Assembly: GCF_024622505.1 (NCBI RefSeq)
Contig: NZ_JANKAS010000006.1
Coordinates: forward strand, 62,001 to 126,000
From: Irregularibacter muris
Lineage (GTDB): Bacteria; Bacillota; Clostridia; Eubacteriales; Garciellaceae
Length of the DNA: 64,000 nucleotides
Direction: 5' to 3'
How positions within the stretch are numbered: the first letter of the stretch is position 1; each line of letters begins with the position of its first letter. The translations under genes were made by a program, and so were the position numbers. This document shows positions 19,436 through 28,542 of this stretch, in pieces. A model generated the notes under the pieces. The model searched no databases. It was not told where the DNA came from and saw only the letters and a program-made list of their open reading frames with translations.

Positions 19436-21430
19436 TTGTCTACTATTGATCAATTATCCATTAATACCATCCGCTTTTTATCGGTGGATGCTGTAGAAAA
19501 AGCTAAGTCGGGACATCCGGGAATGCCCATGGGAGCAGCTCCTATGGCCTATATTCTTTGGAAAGATTTTATAAAATTCAATCCCAATAACCCCAACTGG
19601 ACGGATAGGGATAGATTTGTATTATCCGCAGGACATGGTTCAGCGCTTTTATACAGTTTGCTGCATATGTTTGGCTATGATCTATCCATTGAGGATCTAA
19701 AAAAATTCAGGCAATGGGAAAGCAAGACTCCAGGTCATCCAGAGTATAGATATACACCAGGAGTGGAAACAACCACTGGTCCTTTGGGTCAGGGAATATC
19801 TACCGCAGTAGGCATGGCCATGGGAGAACAAATATTAGCAGCTAAGTTCAATCAAGAGGATATTGAGCTTGTGGATCACCATACTTACGTTATTGTTGGG
19901 GATGGAGACTTAATGGAGGGAGTAGCTTCAGAAGCCGCATCTCTAGCGGGTCATCTTAAATTAGGCAAACTAATATGTCTTTATGATGACAATGAGATAT
20001 CCATTGAGGGCTCTACAGAACTGGCCTTTACTGAGGAAGTGGCAAAAAGATTTGAAGCCTATGGCTGGCAAGTATTAAATGTAGAAGACGGAAATGATAT
20101 TGCAGAGATCAATCAAGCTATTCAGCAGGCAAAACAAGAGGAAGAAAAACCTACCTTAATCAAAGTGCGTACGGTCATTGGATTTGGAAGTCCTAATAAG
20201 GCAGGAAGTGCTGATGTCCATGGAGCACCTTTGGGTCTAGAAGAAGCAAAACTAGCCAAAGAGGGGCTGGGATGGTCCTATGAACCAAACTTTCATGTGC
20301 CCCAGGAAGTAGAAAAATATATACAAGGGATTGTAGAAGAAAAGAAAAAAGAAGAAGACAAATGGAAGAGAAAATGGCAAAAGTATCAACAAAAATATCC
20401 AGAACTAGCTAGAGAGTGGACCGTGTGGCACAATGAGGAAATTGATGCAGAGATATTGAATGATGAAAACCTATTGCGTTTTAAAAAAGATTCTATCGCT
20501 ACTCGAGCTGCATCAGGAGAAATTTTAAATAAACTCGCCAGTAAAGTTCCAAATTTAGTAGGAGGTTCTGCAGACTTAGCACCTTCTAATAATACCTATT
20601 TAAAGGATATGGGGGACTTTTCCTGGGAAAATAGAAGGGGAAGAAATCTACGGTTTGGAGTACGAGAGCATGCCATGGGTGCTATTGTCAATGGATTGTA
20701 TCTTCATGGAGGGCTAAGGTCCTATTGTGGCACCTTCTTGATTTTTTCGGATTATATGCGACCAGCGGTACGCCTATCCGCATTAATGGAAGTACCTGCT
20801 GTATATATATTTACCCATGATAGTATTGCTCTAGGGGAAGATGGTCCTACCCATCAACCTATAGAACAGATGATGAGCCTTAGACTTATTCCAGGACTTA
20901 GGGTGTTTAGACCTGCCGATGCTAAGGAAACAGCCTTTGCATGGATATCAGCCCTAAGGGAAAAAGAACATCCCACAGTTTTGGCCCTGTCTAGACAAAA
21001 TCTACCGATTCTACCCCAAAGCAATAAAGACGCCCTTAGAGGGGCCTATATTATTCAAAAAGAAAGAGGAGAGAAACCAGACCTTATTATTATGGCTACC
21101 GGATCCGAAGTTCATTTGGCTATCCAGGCTTATGAACAATTACAGGAGAAGGGAGTGGATGCTCGAATAGTCAGTATGCCTTGTTGGGAAATATTTGAAG
21201 AACAAAGCCATAGCTACAAAGAGGAAGTTCTTCCATCAGATGTCTTAACCCGCCTAGCCGTGGAAGCAGGTCAAAAACTTGGATGGGAAAGATATACTGG
21301 GATCAAAGGAGACATCCTAGGCATTGAAACCTTTGGAGCGTCGGCGCCGGGAGAAATAGTATTAGAAAAGTATGGATTTACAGTAGAAAATCTAGTACAA
21401 CATGCCTTAAAAATGCTAGATAAAGGATAG
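19436..21430 (+). CDS. tkt: transketolase
   Basis: TPP-dependent enzyme of the pentose phosphate pathway that moves two-carbon ketol units, 664 residues from my start. Clear motifs are [27 protein letters not shown], the TPP motif [18 protein letters not shown], and the pyrimidine-domain blocks [11 protein letters not shown] and [17 protein letters not shown] prefer the TTG start ([14 protein letters not shown]) because AAGGAAGTGA lies about 6 bases upstream; a GTG three codons earlier falls within that site. With glucokinase nearby it links released glucose to central metabolism. Followed by a bidirectional terminator. Confidence 0.95.
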   Translation: MSTIDQLSINTIRFLSVDAVEKAKSGHPGMPMGAAPMAYILWKDFIKFNPNNPNWTDRDRFVLSAGHGSALLYSLLHMFGYDLSIEDLKKFRQWESKTPGHPEYRYTPGVETTTGPLGQGISTAVGMAMGEQILAAKFNQEDIELVDHHTYVIVGDGDLMEGVASEAASLAGHLKLGKLICLYDDNEISIEGSTELAFTEEVAKRFEAYGWQVLNVEDGNDIAEINQAIQQAKQEEEKPTLIKVRTVIGFGSPNKAGSADVHGAPLGLEEAKLAKEGLGWSYEPNFHVPQEVEKYIQGIVEEKKKEEDKWKRKWQKYQQKYPELAREWTVWHNEEIDAEILNDENLLRFKKDSIATRAASGEILNKLASKVPNLVGGSADLAPSNNTYLKDMGDFSWENRRGRNLRFGVREHAMGAIVNGLYLHGGLRSYCGTFLIFSDYMRPAVRLSALMEVPAVYIFTHDSIALGEDGPTHQPIEQMMSLRLIPGLRVFRPADAKETAFAWISALREKEHPTVLALSRQNLPILPQSNKDALRGAYIIQKERGEKPDLIIMATGSEVHLAIQAYEQLQEKGVDARIVSMPCWEIFEEQSHSYKEEVLPSDVLTRLAVEAGQKLGWERYTGIKGDILGIETFGASAPGEIVLEKYGFTVENLVQHALKMLDKG

Positions 21431-21469
21431 ATAAAAAGTGCAGTCCCTAAAAGGGACTGCACTTTTTAT
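21431..21469. terminator. bidirectional terminator between tkt and lspA
   Basis: A long perfect stem (left arm AAAAAGTGCAGTCCCT, right arm AGGGACTGCACTTTTT) with an AA-type loop, A-rich on the left and T-rich on the right. It can end both convergent genes. Confidence 0.9.
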
Positions 21470-21928
21470 CTATAAGATATCTTGGGTATCCCCAAAAAGC
21501 AAAATACCAGCTAAGAGGATGGTACCCACTACGACAAAACTATCTGCCGTATTAAAGATTGCAAAATTGATATACCTAAAATCAAAGAAATCAATGACAT
21601 AATTTAGACGTATACGATCAATAAGATTACCTATAGCTCCTCCAATGATAAGAGTAAGAGAAATTTTAAACCAAAGAGTATTTTTATTTTTAGGAGTTTT
21701 GATAAGGTAATAGATTAAAAACAGGGTAAAAAGCATAGTCACCGTAATCAAAAAAGGCTGTTTATCCTGAAAGATACTAAAGGCTGCTCCTCTATTTTCC
21801 ACATAGGTAAGATGAAACACATCCCTTATTAAAGGATAGGTAGGGATGGGTTTGATATGTAATACGGCTAGGTATTTAGCAACTTGATCTAGAACAACAA
21901 TAAAAATAATGACGAGAAAAAAAGACAT
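21470..21928 (-). CDS. lspA: lipoprotein signal peptidase (signal peptidase II)
   Basis: Membrane aspartyl protease of 152 residues that cleaves prolipoprotein signal peptides ahead of the lipidated Cys. It has four hydrophobic segments and the conserved blocks VVLDQVAKYLAV, YVENRGAAFSIF, GGAIGNLIDRI, VIDFFDF and FNTADSFVVVG, the last two carrying the catalytic Asp pair. ATG at 21928 follows AGGAGG at 21935-21940. It would process the many lipoproteins encoded in this window. Confidence 0.96.
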   Translation of the reverse strand: MSFFLVIIFIVVLDQVAKYLAVLHIKPIPTYPLIRDVFHLTYVENRGAAFSIFQDKQPFLITVTMLFTLFLIYYLIKTPKNKNTLWFKISLTLIIGGAIGNLIDRIRLNYVIDFFDFRYINFAIFNTADSFVVVGTILLAGILLFGDTQDIL

Positions 21929-22126
21929 GACAAACCTCCTGAAGAAATAATTTCATTATCTTTGCTATTATAACATTTAAAACTAAAGGAGTATAGCTTA
22001 GCAAAGTGGAATATATATCTAAAAAGAGAAAAAAGGGAGAGGAGAAAGATACTGCCAATTGATGAATTTTGTTATATGATAAGAGGATAGGATAGCCATA
22101 AAATTTCTTATTTAGGGGGAATGAAT

Positions 22127-23077
22127 ATGAGGATTGGGGTGGATCTTGGGGGGACCAATATTAAGGCAGGGGCAGTGGATGATAAGGGACAAATTCTATT
22201 TCGAAATAGTCGGCCTACCCTTGTTCAAAGAGGAGTAGAGCCTATTATACAAGACATTATTGAGCAAATAGAAGAAATCCTAGACAAAACCAATGCTTCC
22301 TTGCAGGCAGTAAAATCAATTGGGATAGGTGTGCCGGGGTTGGTGGAGAGGAAGACAGGTAAAACCATTTATGTAACCAATCTCTTTTGGCACAACGTAC
22401 CCTTAGGGGAAAAATTAAGCAATTATTTTCAAAGACCTATTTATGTAGAAAATGATGCCACTGTGGCAGGCTTGGCCGAGAAAATTGCTGGCTCTACCCA
22501 AGGGGCTAAAAACTCTGTTTTTATTACTTTGGGTACGGGGGTTGGTGGAGGCATTATTATTAATGATAGAGTCTTTAGTGGCAGCCATGGCTGGGGTTCA
22601 GAAATAGGTCATGCTATCGTAGGAGAAAACTTCTATACCTGCAACTGTGGTCAAAATGGTTGTCTAGAAACCTTTACCTCTGCTACAGCCCTTATACGAT
22701 ATACCCAAAAGAGAATAAGAGAAGGCAGGGAAGATACTTTAATCTTGCAAAAGGTGCATGGAAATATAGAAAATATCGAGGCAAAAACCATTTTTGACGC
22801 AGCAAAAAAAGGAGATGCTTTAGGACGGGAAGCTGTGGATAGATTGATTAAATACCTTGCTATAGGCATTGTAAACATATTCAATACCTTAGATCCTGAA
22901 ATCATTGCTATTGGTGGTGGACTTTCCAAGGCAGGAGATTTTTTACTAACGCCCTTAAAGCAGGAGGTAGAAAAAAGATTGTTTTCTAAAGAGATATCCT
23001 ATGGGGATATTGTACTGGCAGAGTTAGGAAATGACGCAGGTATAATAGGGGCAGCTTTCCTAGGGGAGAATATTTAG
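22127..23077 (+). CDS. glcK: ROK-family glucokinase
   Basis: A 316-residue ROK sugar kinase that phosphorylates glucose with ATP. It shows the N-terminal phosphate loop GVDLGGTNIKAG, ENDATVAGLAEK, FITLGTGVGGGIII, the His/Cys zinc site around GSEIGHAIV and CNCGQNGCLETF, and AIGGGLSKAGDFL. I chose the ATG at 22127 because GGGGGA touches the ATG at 22121, leaving no spacer for it, but lies 6 bases before the second. Supplies glucose-6-phosphate from glucose released by MalQ and PulA. Confidence 0.93.
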   Translation: MRIGVDLGGTNIKAGAVDDKGQILFRNSRPTLVQRGVEPIIQDIIEQIEEILDKTNASLQAVKSIGIGVPGLVERKTGKTIYVTNLFWHNVPLGEKLSNYFQRPIYVENDATVAGLAEKIAGSTQGAKNSVFITLGTGVGGGIIINDRVFSGSHGWGSEIGHAIVGENFYTCNCGQNGCLETFTSATALIRYTQKRIREGREDTLILQKVHGNIENIEAKTIFDAAKKGDALGREAVDRLIKYLAIGIVNIFNTLDPEIIAIGGGLSKAGDFLLTPLKQEVEKRLFSKEISYGDIVLAELGNDAGIIGAAFLGENI

Positions 23078-23090
23078 GTTAAAATCAGGG

Positions 23091-23134
23091 AATAGGGATA
23101 AAGGGAGACCAAAATCCCTATCCCTATTTTTTTT
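23091..23134 (+). terminator. intrinsic terminator after glcK
   Basis: Arms AATAGGGATAAAGGGA and TCCCTATCCCTATT around a GACCAAAA loop, followed by eight T. The same kind of AGGGATA hairpin lies beside the intact mogA gene at 31568-31604, in keeping with a shared origin of the two regions. Confidence 0.8.
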
Positions 23135-23136
23135 GC

Positions 23137-23257
23137 CCATTTACGGGCACAGTCATACGCTCTCCTATGGAGACCTTGTCACTTGCAATGGCAACTCTCA
23201 ATGTAAACATACTAAACCCTTCTTATGTAGATAAATAGTAGACAGAGCAGAGGATGT
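23137..23257 (-). pseudogene. remnant of a mogA/moaB-like gene with an internal deletion
   Basis: Read on the minus strand, this short stretch starts with the 5' flank and start of a mogA-like gene: ATG at 23210, then MFTLRVAIASDK against MFTLGVIIASDK in the intact gene at 31617-32108. It jumps after about 18 codons to the very 3' end of that gene (CGGGCACAGTC shared at 23154-23164 and 31622-31632). About 420 internal bases are missing. By hand the 5' part (about 89 bases, including about 45 upstream of the ATG) matches the intact copy at roughly five positions in six. The reading frame closes after 28 codons and no catalytic motif remains, so it cannot be functional. Confidence 0.85.
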
Positions 23258-23425
23258 TTTTACCTAAGACGCTAGGAATTCTAATAGAGAGGGAATTAGC
23301 CTTAAAGGAGTTAAGAGAAGTAAATACATTCGTTTATTCTTACAAAATAACAACCTATAATTAGTTTGCTATACCATTGTAAGTTTTGGCTAAAAAGATA
23401 GAATAGTGGGTAAGAGGTGAAAATG

Positions 23426-24067
23426 ATGAAAAAGATGAATATTACAAAACAAATGTATGAAGTAGGTGCACTAGCAATTGTACGGGCTGAAACCCTTGAA
23501 AAAGCTAGTAAGATTGCTGAGGGCTGTATAAAAGGCGGGATTCCTATAATGGAAATGAGTTTTACCCTAAATAATGCAGGGGATGTTATTGAGGGGTTGA
23601 CTAAAAGATATGGAGATAATCTATGTATAGGTGCAGGTACAGTCTTAGATGCTGAAACTGCTAGGCATGCCATATTAAAGGGTGCTAATTTTATTATTGC
23701 ACCTAATTATTCTCCAGAGGTTGCAAAAATTTGTAACCGCTATCAAATTCCCTATGCACCTGGGTGTACTTCTATTACAGAAGCCGTTAATGCATTGAGT
23801 ATGGGAGCTGCTTTTATAAAAGCTTTCCCTATTTCTGATTTTTATGGTCCTAAACTCATTAAAGTTTTCAAAACCCCTATTCCCGATATGCCTATTTTAG
23901 CTAGTGGCGGTATTAATTTAGATAATTTACTTATATGGTTAGAAAGTGGTGTTGATGTTTGTGGCTTTGGTGGTTTGTTAACTAAAGGTAGTTCGGAAGA
24001 CATTGCAGAAAATGCTGCTAAAATTCGAAAGATAATTGCAGAATATCGTAATAAAAATAATAAATAA
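23426..24067 (+). CDS. eda: bifunctional KDPG/KHG aldolase family protein
   Basis: A class I pyruvate aldolase of the Eda family, about 213 residues. It cleaves 2-keto-3-deoxy-6-phosphogluconate (or 4-hydroxy-2-oxoglutarate) to pyruvate and an aldehyde. Features: AIVRAETLEKA, GIPIMEMSFT (catalytic Glu), GAGTVLDAETA, APGCTSITEA, AFIKAFPISDFYG (Schiff-base Lys) and ASGGINLDN. Several close starts exist (GTG 23417, ATG 23423, ATG 23426, ATG 23435); I use 23426, six bases after GAGGTG. It is followed by its own strong terminator, so it may be transcribed separately from the PTS genes although its role fits them. Confidence 0.85.
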   Translation: MKKMNITKQMYEVGALAIVRAETLEKASKIAEGCIKGGIPIMEMSFTLNNAGDVIEGLTKRYGDNLCIGAGTVLDAETARHAILKGANFIIAPNYSPEVAKICNRYQIPYAPGCTSITEAVNALSMGAAFIKAFPISDFYGPKLIKVFKTPIPDMPILASGGINLDNLLIWLESGVDVCGFGGLLTKGSSEDIAENAAKIRKIIAEYRNKNNK

Positions 24068-24076
24068 CTCTATCTT

Positions 24077-24136
24077 AAAGATCCCTTCCAATACAGCTAG
24101 AGGCTTCTGGCTGTATTGGAAGGGATCTTTGTTTTG
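24077..24136 (+). terminator. intrinsic terminator after eda
   Basis: A 20-bp perfect stem: arms 24077-24096 and 24111-24130 (core GATCCCTTCCAATACAG), 14-base loop, then TGTTTTG. Confidence 0.85.
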
Positions 24137-24281
24137 AATTCACCATAGATGATAAAAACAAGAATCTTAACTTAGTAGTTTGAATCAAAATAGGTTCCTT
24201 TTTTTGTGTTTGTAAGCCATTTATTTTTAGAAAACCATCGTATTATAATATTAATAGAATAAAAAAGCTAGGAGGAATACC

Positions 24282-24764
24282 ATGAGCATTGTATTAACAA
24301 GGGTAGATTTTAGATTAATTCATGGACAGGTAATTACAAGATGGGTTACTCAGTGTCAAGCAAATGAAATCGTTACCGTAGATACGTCGTTAAGTAATGA
24401 CGAATTTATGCAGGATGTATTCAAAATGGCTGCCCCTAAAGGTTTAAAGATTCGAATTTTATCTGTAGAGGAAGCAGTCAAGGCACAACAGAAGAATGAG
24501 TTTCAAAGGAACAGAGTAATGCTTTTATTTAAGAGTGTTCAGGAGTTGGATAATGCAGTAAGAGCTGGATTGAAACTTGAGGAAGTACAAATTGGGGGGT
24601 TAGGAGGAGGACCAGGTAGAAAAGCAGTTAATAATGCGATTACCCTAAATCGTGAGGATGCAGATACTTTGTTGGCTCTTGAAAAAATGGGAATTAATAT
24701 TTATTTCCAAACAACTCCTGATTACCCATCAGAAATACTACAGAAAGCTGTTGCAAAGCTTTAA
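24282..24764 (+). CDS. PTS mannose/fructose/sorbose-family IIB component
   Basis: A cytoplasmic phosphocarrier of 160 residues that passes phosphate from IIA to the incoming sugar. The N-terminal active-site motif VDFRLIHGQVITRW is intact, with the phosphorylated His at residue 14. The rest matches IIB-sorbose (MAAPKGLKIRILSVEEA, MLLFKSVQELD, VQIGGLGGGPGRK). ATG at 24282 follows AGGAGG at 24271-24276. A TATAAT at 24244-24249 may be the operon's -10, but its -35 is poor. First gene of the IIB-IIC-IID set. Confidence 0.92.
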   Translation: MSIVLTRVDFRLIHGQVITRWVTQCQANEIVTVDTSLSNDEFMQDVFKMAAPKGLKIRILSVEEAVKAQQKNEFQRNRVMLLFKSVQELDNAVRAGLKLEEVQIGGLGGGPGRKAVNNAITLNREDADTLLALEKMGINIYFQTTPDYPSEILQKAVAKL

Positions 24765-24783
24765 AAATAAGGGGGGATAATAA

Positions 24784-25530
24784 ATGATCTTAAAAGCTGC
24801 GTTAGTAGGTATAATTTACTGGATTGCAATGGGAAGAGCCAACTATTTTTTCTCTTTTGCCTTCCGTAAACCAGTAGTTTTAGGTGTATTTATCGGATTA
24901 GTTTTTGGTGATGTTAAAACAGGTTTATTGTATGGAGCAACCATTCAATTGATGTACATGGGTGGTATTGAAGCTGGTGGGAATATTCCAAGTGATCAAG
25001 CCTTAGCTGCTTGTATTGCTATTCCTGTTGCTATTATCAATAATCTTGATCCAGCTGCATCGGTAGCAATAGCGGTTCCCTTTGGTGTATTAGGGGTTTT
25101 AATCAACAACGTTCGTCGTACGATTAATTCCTTTTACAACACAAAGGCAGATACATTTGTAGAAAATGGCGAATACGATAAATTAGCTACATTTTCATTC
25201 TTATTGCCTTGGTTGACAAATGGTATATTATATTTCACTCCTGTATTTATTGCTACCTTGTATGGGCCAAACGTGATACAAGCTTTTCTTGATATCATCC
25301 CAGAATGGTTTATGAACGGACTTGCAAATGCTGGAGGAATGTTACCAGCATTAGGATTTGCCTTAACTCTCGTGATTATGGGGAAGAAGCAATATATTCC
25401 ATTCTTTGTTTTAGGATTCTTCCTGCATGCTGTTATGGGATTCTCCATGTTAACTGGTGCAGTGCTTGCTCTATGTATAGCCATGATTGTTTCCCTATTT
25501 AAACAAAATGAGGAAGGAGAATTAGCATGA
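24784..25530 (+). CDS. PTS mannose-family IIC permease component
   Basis: A 248-residue integral membrane protein of the sorbose/mannose IIC type with about seven hydrophobic segments. It carries the motif GVFIGLVFGDVKTGLLYGAT and QLMYMGGIEAGGNIPSDQA, typical of the family, which forms the sugar channel with IID. ATG at 24784 after GGGGGGA. Its stop overlaps the IID start (ATGA, 25527-25530), so translation is coupled. Confidence 0.92.
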   Translation: MILKAALVGIIYWIAMGRANYFFSFAFRKPVVLGVFIGLVFGDVKTGLLYGATIQLMYMGGIEAGGNIPSDQALAACIAIPVAIINNLDPAASVAIAVPFGVLGVLINNVRRTINSFYNTKADTFVENGEYDKLATFSFLLPWLTNGILYFTPVFIATLYGPNVIQAFLDIIPEWFMNGLANAGGMLPALGFALTLVIMGKKQYIPFFVLGFFLHAVMGFSMLTGAVLALCIAMIVSLFKQNEEGELA

Positions 25531-26387
25531 GCCAAGTAATTGAAAATGATGGACAAGCAGTAGAGCAAAAGAAAAATATTGTCACTAAGAAAGATTTACT
25601 TAAAGCTTGGTGGAAATGGTGCTTAGCAGTTGAAGTTCCTGTAAGTTTTGATAGAATGCAGGCTTTGGCCTTCGGATATTCATTAAATAAAGTATTGAGA
25701 AAAATTTATAAGGATAATCCAGAGGAATTAAAGGAAGCCATGAGACGTCATACTTCCATGTTTAATACAAATTGTGACTGGGGAAGTTTGATTCATGGGA
25801 TTGTAATTTCTCTTGAGGAACAAAGAGCTTTGGGGAATAAGAGTATTGGATCCGAGGTTATTCAATCCTTGAAAATCGGTCTTATGGGTCCATTAGCAGG
25901 TATTGGTGATAGTGTTGACCAGGGAATTGTAGCGACCATTCCTCTTGCGATTTTTGTACCTATGGCTCTTAATGGTTCGGTAATTGCTGCTTTTATGCCA
26001 GCCCTTATCTATATAGCCTGGTCCTATGGATACTCATGGTTTCTAATGAAAAAGGGCTACACTTTAGGGAAGAATGCTGTCTTAGAAATTTTACATTCCG
26101 GTAAAATCAAGAAGGTTATTGATATTGCTAGTATTGTAGGGTTATTTATGATTGGCTGCCTATCATCAGCTTATATTAAGTTTGAAACTATTTTGACCTT
26201 TGCCAGCGGTTCATCAGAGAGAGTAGCTTTGCAAAGTATTTTAGATGGTATGCTACCTAAATTGTTGCCCTTTGCCTTAGTTATGGGAATGTATTTATAT
26301 ATTATTAAAAAAGGTCCAAAATATCTGCGTATAATTGTTTATACAATGCTCATGGCCTTAGCTCTGACATTCATCAGCGTTATTTAA
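25527..26387 (+). CDS. PTS mannose-family IID component
   Basis: A 286-residue membrane partner of IIC. Family blocks: MQALAFGYSLNKVLRKIY, FNTNCDWGSLIHGIVISLEE, SLKIGLMGPLAGIGDSVDQG and hydrophobic segments in the C-terminal half (VIAAFMPALIYIAWSYGY and others). The ATG overlaps the IIC stop by 4 bases. A hairpin follows its stop codon, so messenger levels for the enzymes downstream may be reduced relative to the transporter. Confidence 0.92.
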   Translation: MSQVIENDGQAVEQKKNIVTKKDLLKAWWKWCLAVEVPVSFDRMQALAFGYSLNKVLRKIYKDNPEELKEAMRRHTSMFNTNCDWGSLIHGIVISLEEQRALGNKSIGSEVIQSLKIGLMGPLAGIGDSVDQGIVATIPLAIFVPMALNGSVIAAFMPALIYIAWSYGYSWFLMKKGYTLGKNAVLEILHSGKIKKVIDIASIVGLFMIGCLSSAYIKFETILTFASGSSERVALQSILDGMLPKLLPFALVMGMYLYIIKKGPKYLRIIVYTMLMALALTFISVI

Positions 26388-26402
26388 ATCAATGCTGTTT
26401 AT

Positions 26403-26442
26403 AAGGCGAATCTATGGGTGATCATGGATTTGCCTTGTTTTA
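26403..26442 (+). terminator. hairpin between the IID gene and the dehydrogenase
   Basis: Arms AAGGCGAATC (26403-26412) and GATTTGCCTT (26427-26436, one G-T pair) followed by GTTTTAT. It may be a weak terminator, a processing site, or an operator. The AAGGCGAA sequence recurs in a hairpin upstream of the regulator at 29880. Confidence 0.55.
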
Positions 26443-26480
26443 TATAGTAAAGGTCAATATTCAGAAAGGTAGGGAAAAAA

Positions 26481-27410
26481 TTGAAGGTTTTAATCACACC
26501 AAGAGGATTTGCAAACTACGGATTAGATCAAGTGAAATATATGCAATCTAAAGGTTTATCTGTTCATTATAATAATACAGGAAAAGCATATACAAAAGAA
26601 GAATTTCATGAATTAGCCCGTGATGTAGACGCCATCATTGTGGGTGTAGATACCATTGATCGTGAGTTAATGGATAATTGTCCTAACTTAAAGGTGATCT
26701 GTAAATTTGGGGTAGGGATAGATAATATTGATTTGGATTATGCAAAAGAAAAGGGAATTTTTGTTGGAAGGACAGTAGGTTCCAACTCTAAGGCTGTTGC
26801 TGAACATGTTATGGCTTTAATGTTTGCAGATGCAAAGAACATCTATAATACGCTAAAAGAAGTTAAAGAACATAAATGGAATAAGCCTGCAGGGCGGGAA
26901 ATTAGTGGAAAAGTATTAGGAATTATTGGTTTTGGGATGATTGGGAAAGATCTTGCTACTTTTGCAAATGGATTATCTATGAAAGTATATGCATATGATG
27001 CTTTTGAAATTACGGATAAAGCTGCAGAAGAATATAATGTAGAGGTAAAATCCTTTGAGGAGATTATTAGGACAAGTGACTATATTTCTTTACATTTACC
27101 CTTCTTAAATTCTACAAAAAATATGATCTCCATAGAAGAATTCAAAAAAATGAAAAAGGGAGCCTGCCTAATTAATGCAGCAAGAGGGGGAATTGTTGAT
27201 AGAGAAGCTTTATATGAAGCTCTAGTAAACAAGGAAATTCGTTCAGCCTATTTTGATGTTTACAGTTCTGAGCCACCTAAAATGGGGGATAAACTTATTG
27301 CCTTAGATAATTTCTTTTTAACACCTCATACAGCTGCAAGAACAATGGAAGCAGAAAAAAGGACTTGTCAGATGTCTACAAAAATTATTACTGAACATTT
27401 GTTAGGTTAA
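26481..27410 (+). CDS. D-2-hydroxyacid dehydrogenase (phosphoglycerate dehydrogenase-like)
   Basis: NAD-dependent oxidoreductase, 309 residues, without the C-terminal ACT domain of SerA. Substrate-domain KFGVGIDNID, Rossmann loop GIIGFGMIGKDL, and the catalytic triad Arg in NAARGGIVD, Glu in YSSEPP and His in TPHTAA are all present. The start is TTG at 26481 after AAAGGTAGGG. Within the PTS cluster it probably oxidises or reduces a sugar-acid intermediate rather than serving serine synthesis (inference from context). Confidence 0.87.
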   Translation: MKVLITPRGFANYGLDQVKYMQSKGLSVHYNNTGKAYTKEEFHELARDVDAIIVGVDTIDRELMDNCPNLKVICKFGVGIDNIDLDYAKEKGIFVGRTVGSNSKAVAEHVMALMFADAKNIYNTLKEVKEHKWNKPAGREISGKVLGIIGFGMIGKDLATFANGLSMKVYAYDAFEITDKAAEEYNVEVKSFEEIIRTSDYISLHLPFLNSTKNMISIEEFKKMKKGACLINAARGGIVDREALYEALVNKEIRSAYFDVYSSEPPKMGDKLIALDNFFLTPHTAARTMEAEKRTCQMSTKIITEHLLG

Positions 27411-27424
27411 TTAGGAGGAGCATT

Positions 27425-28030
27425 ATGGATAAGGAATTAAAAAAATTTCTAAATAATGTGCAAAAAGAATTGAACAAAAATATTGAAGGTGTCAATATAG
27501 AAAATCTTAAAAAAGCAGTGGAAATTATATTGGAAAGCGAAAAAAAAGGTGGACGTGTCCATGTAACTGGAATTGGTAAACCGGGTCATGTAGCAGGATA
27601 TATTGCTTCTTTATTATCTAGTACAGGTACGAGTGCTTACGAACTACATGGGACAGAGGCAGTACATGGTTCAAGTGGCCAAGTTAAGCCGGGAGATGTT
27701 GTCATTGCCATATCCAATAGTGGTGAAACAGAAGAACTAAAACCTACCGTAAAAACGATATTAGCTAATGGCGCATGTCTCATTAGTTGCACGGGAAATG
27801 CAGAATCATGGTTGGCAAAACACTCTGAAGTATGTTTGTTGGCCCGTGTCGATAAGGAAGGGGATGGTCTTAATAAACCACCCCGTGCTTCAGTGTTGTC
27901 AGAGATTTTACTTCTTCAATGTTTAAGTGTTATGTTGCAAAATAAAAAAAAATTGAATTTAAACCAATATGTTCAATGGCATCCAGGGGGAAGCCTTGGT
28001 AAAAGCATAAAAGAAATGCAGAGAAAGTAG
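27425..28030 (+). CDS. SIS-domain sugar-phosphate isomerase
   Basis: A 201-residue single SIS-domain protein. HVTGIGKPGHVAGYIASLLSS split over the P-loop region, SNSGETEELKPTV and the C-terminal WHPGGSLGKS match the KdsD/GutQ and hexulose-6-phosphate isomerase group, which interconverts aldose and ketose phosphates. The CBS domains of KdsD are absent. ATG at 27425 after AGGAGG, 14 bases after the dehydrogenase. It likely isomerises the phosphorylated PTS substrate or a breakdown product. Confidence 0.85.
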   Translation: MDKELKKFLNNVQKELNKNIEGVNIENLKKAVEIILESEKKGGRVHVTGIGKPGHVAGYIASLLSSTGTSAYELHGTEAVHGSSGQVKPGDVVIAISNSGETEELKPTVKTILANGACLISCTGNAESWLAKHSEVCLLARVDKEGDGLNKPPRASVLSEILLLQCLSVMLQNKKKLNLNQYVQWHPGGSLGKSIKEMQRK

Positions 28031-28038
28031 GAGATTAT

Positions 28039-28443
28039 ATGGCAAAGTTAAATATTGTAATTGGAACCCATGGAAGGTTTGGGGAAGAACTAATTAAATC
28101 CGCAGAAATGATCCTTGGACGTATGGAAAATGTTAAATCAGTATCTCTATTACCCTCTACATCCTTTGAGGAATTTATGCATGAGGTAGATTCTATATTA
28201 GGCAATTTGGAAGGTCAGATTTTATCTTTAGTAGATCTACACGGAGGTACACCTTGTAACGTTTTTACAGCTTTAACGAAAAGGTACCATCATGATGTAG
28301 TAACGGGTGTGAATTTACCCATGTTAATAGATTTATATCTTAATGTCATTAACAGTGAAGTCCTAGATATAGATCAGGTGATCCAAAACTGTATCAATAC
28401 TATACAATCAAGTGCTATACATACCAATAAGACAGTGCAATAG
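28039..28443 (+). CDS. PTS mannose/fructose-family IIA component
   Basis: A stand-alone 134-residue IIA of the mannose family. NIVIGTHGRFGEEL carries the phosphorylated His at residue 11, and LVDLHGGTPCNVF is the second family signature. It accepts phosphate from HPr and passes it to the IIB encoded at 24282. Lying at a distance from IIB-IIC-IID, among the enzymes, it ties the whole set together as one unit. ATG at 28039 after GGAGAT. Confidence 0.92.
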   Translation: MAKLNIVIGTHGRFGEELIKSAEMILGRMENVKSVSLLPSTSFEEFMHEVDSILGNLEGQILSLVDLHGGTPCNVFTALTKRYHHDVVTGVNLPMLIDLYLNVINSEVLDIDQVIQNCINTIQSSAIHTNKTVQ

Positions 28444-28542
28444 TTTAAAAATGTCATTAGAAGGATTAAAAGTAAAGTAGCTAATCAAGAAGTGGAACAA
28501 ATGATATATTTATTTTAAGTAGTTAAATGAAGGAGGCAGATT

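Noticed and set aside
25134-25568. A 144-codon minus-strand frame opposite the IIC gene
   Set aside because: Shadow of a well-supported membrane protein gene; no ribosome site, and IIC/IID are translationally coupled on the other strand.
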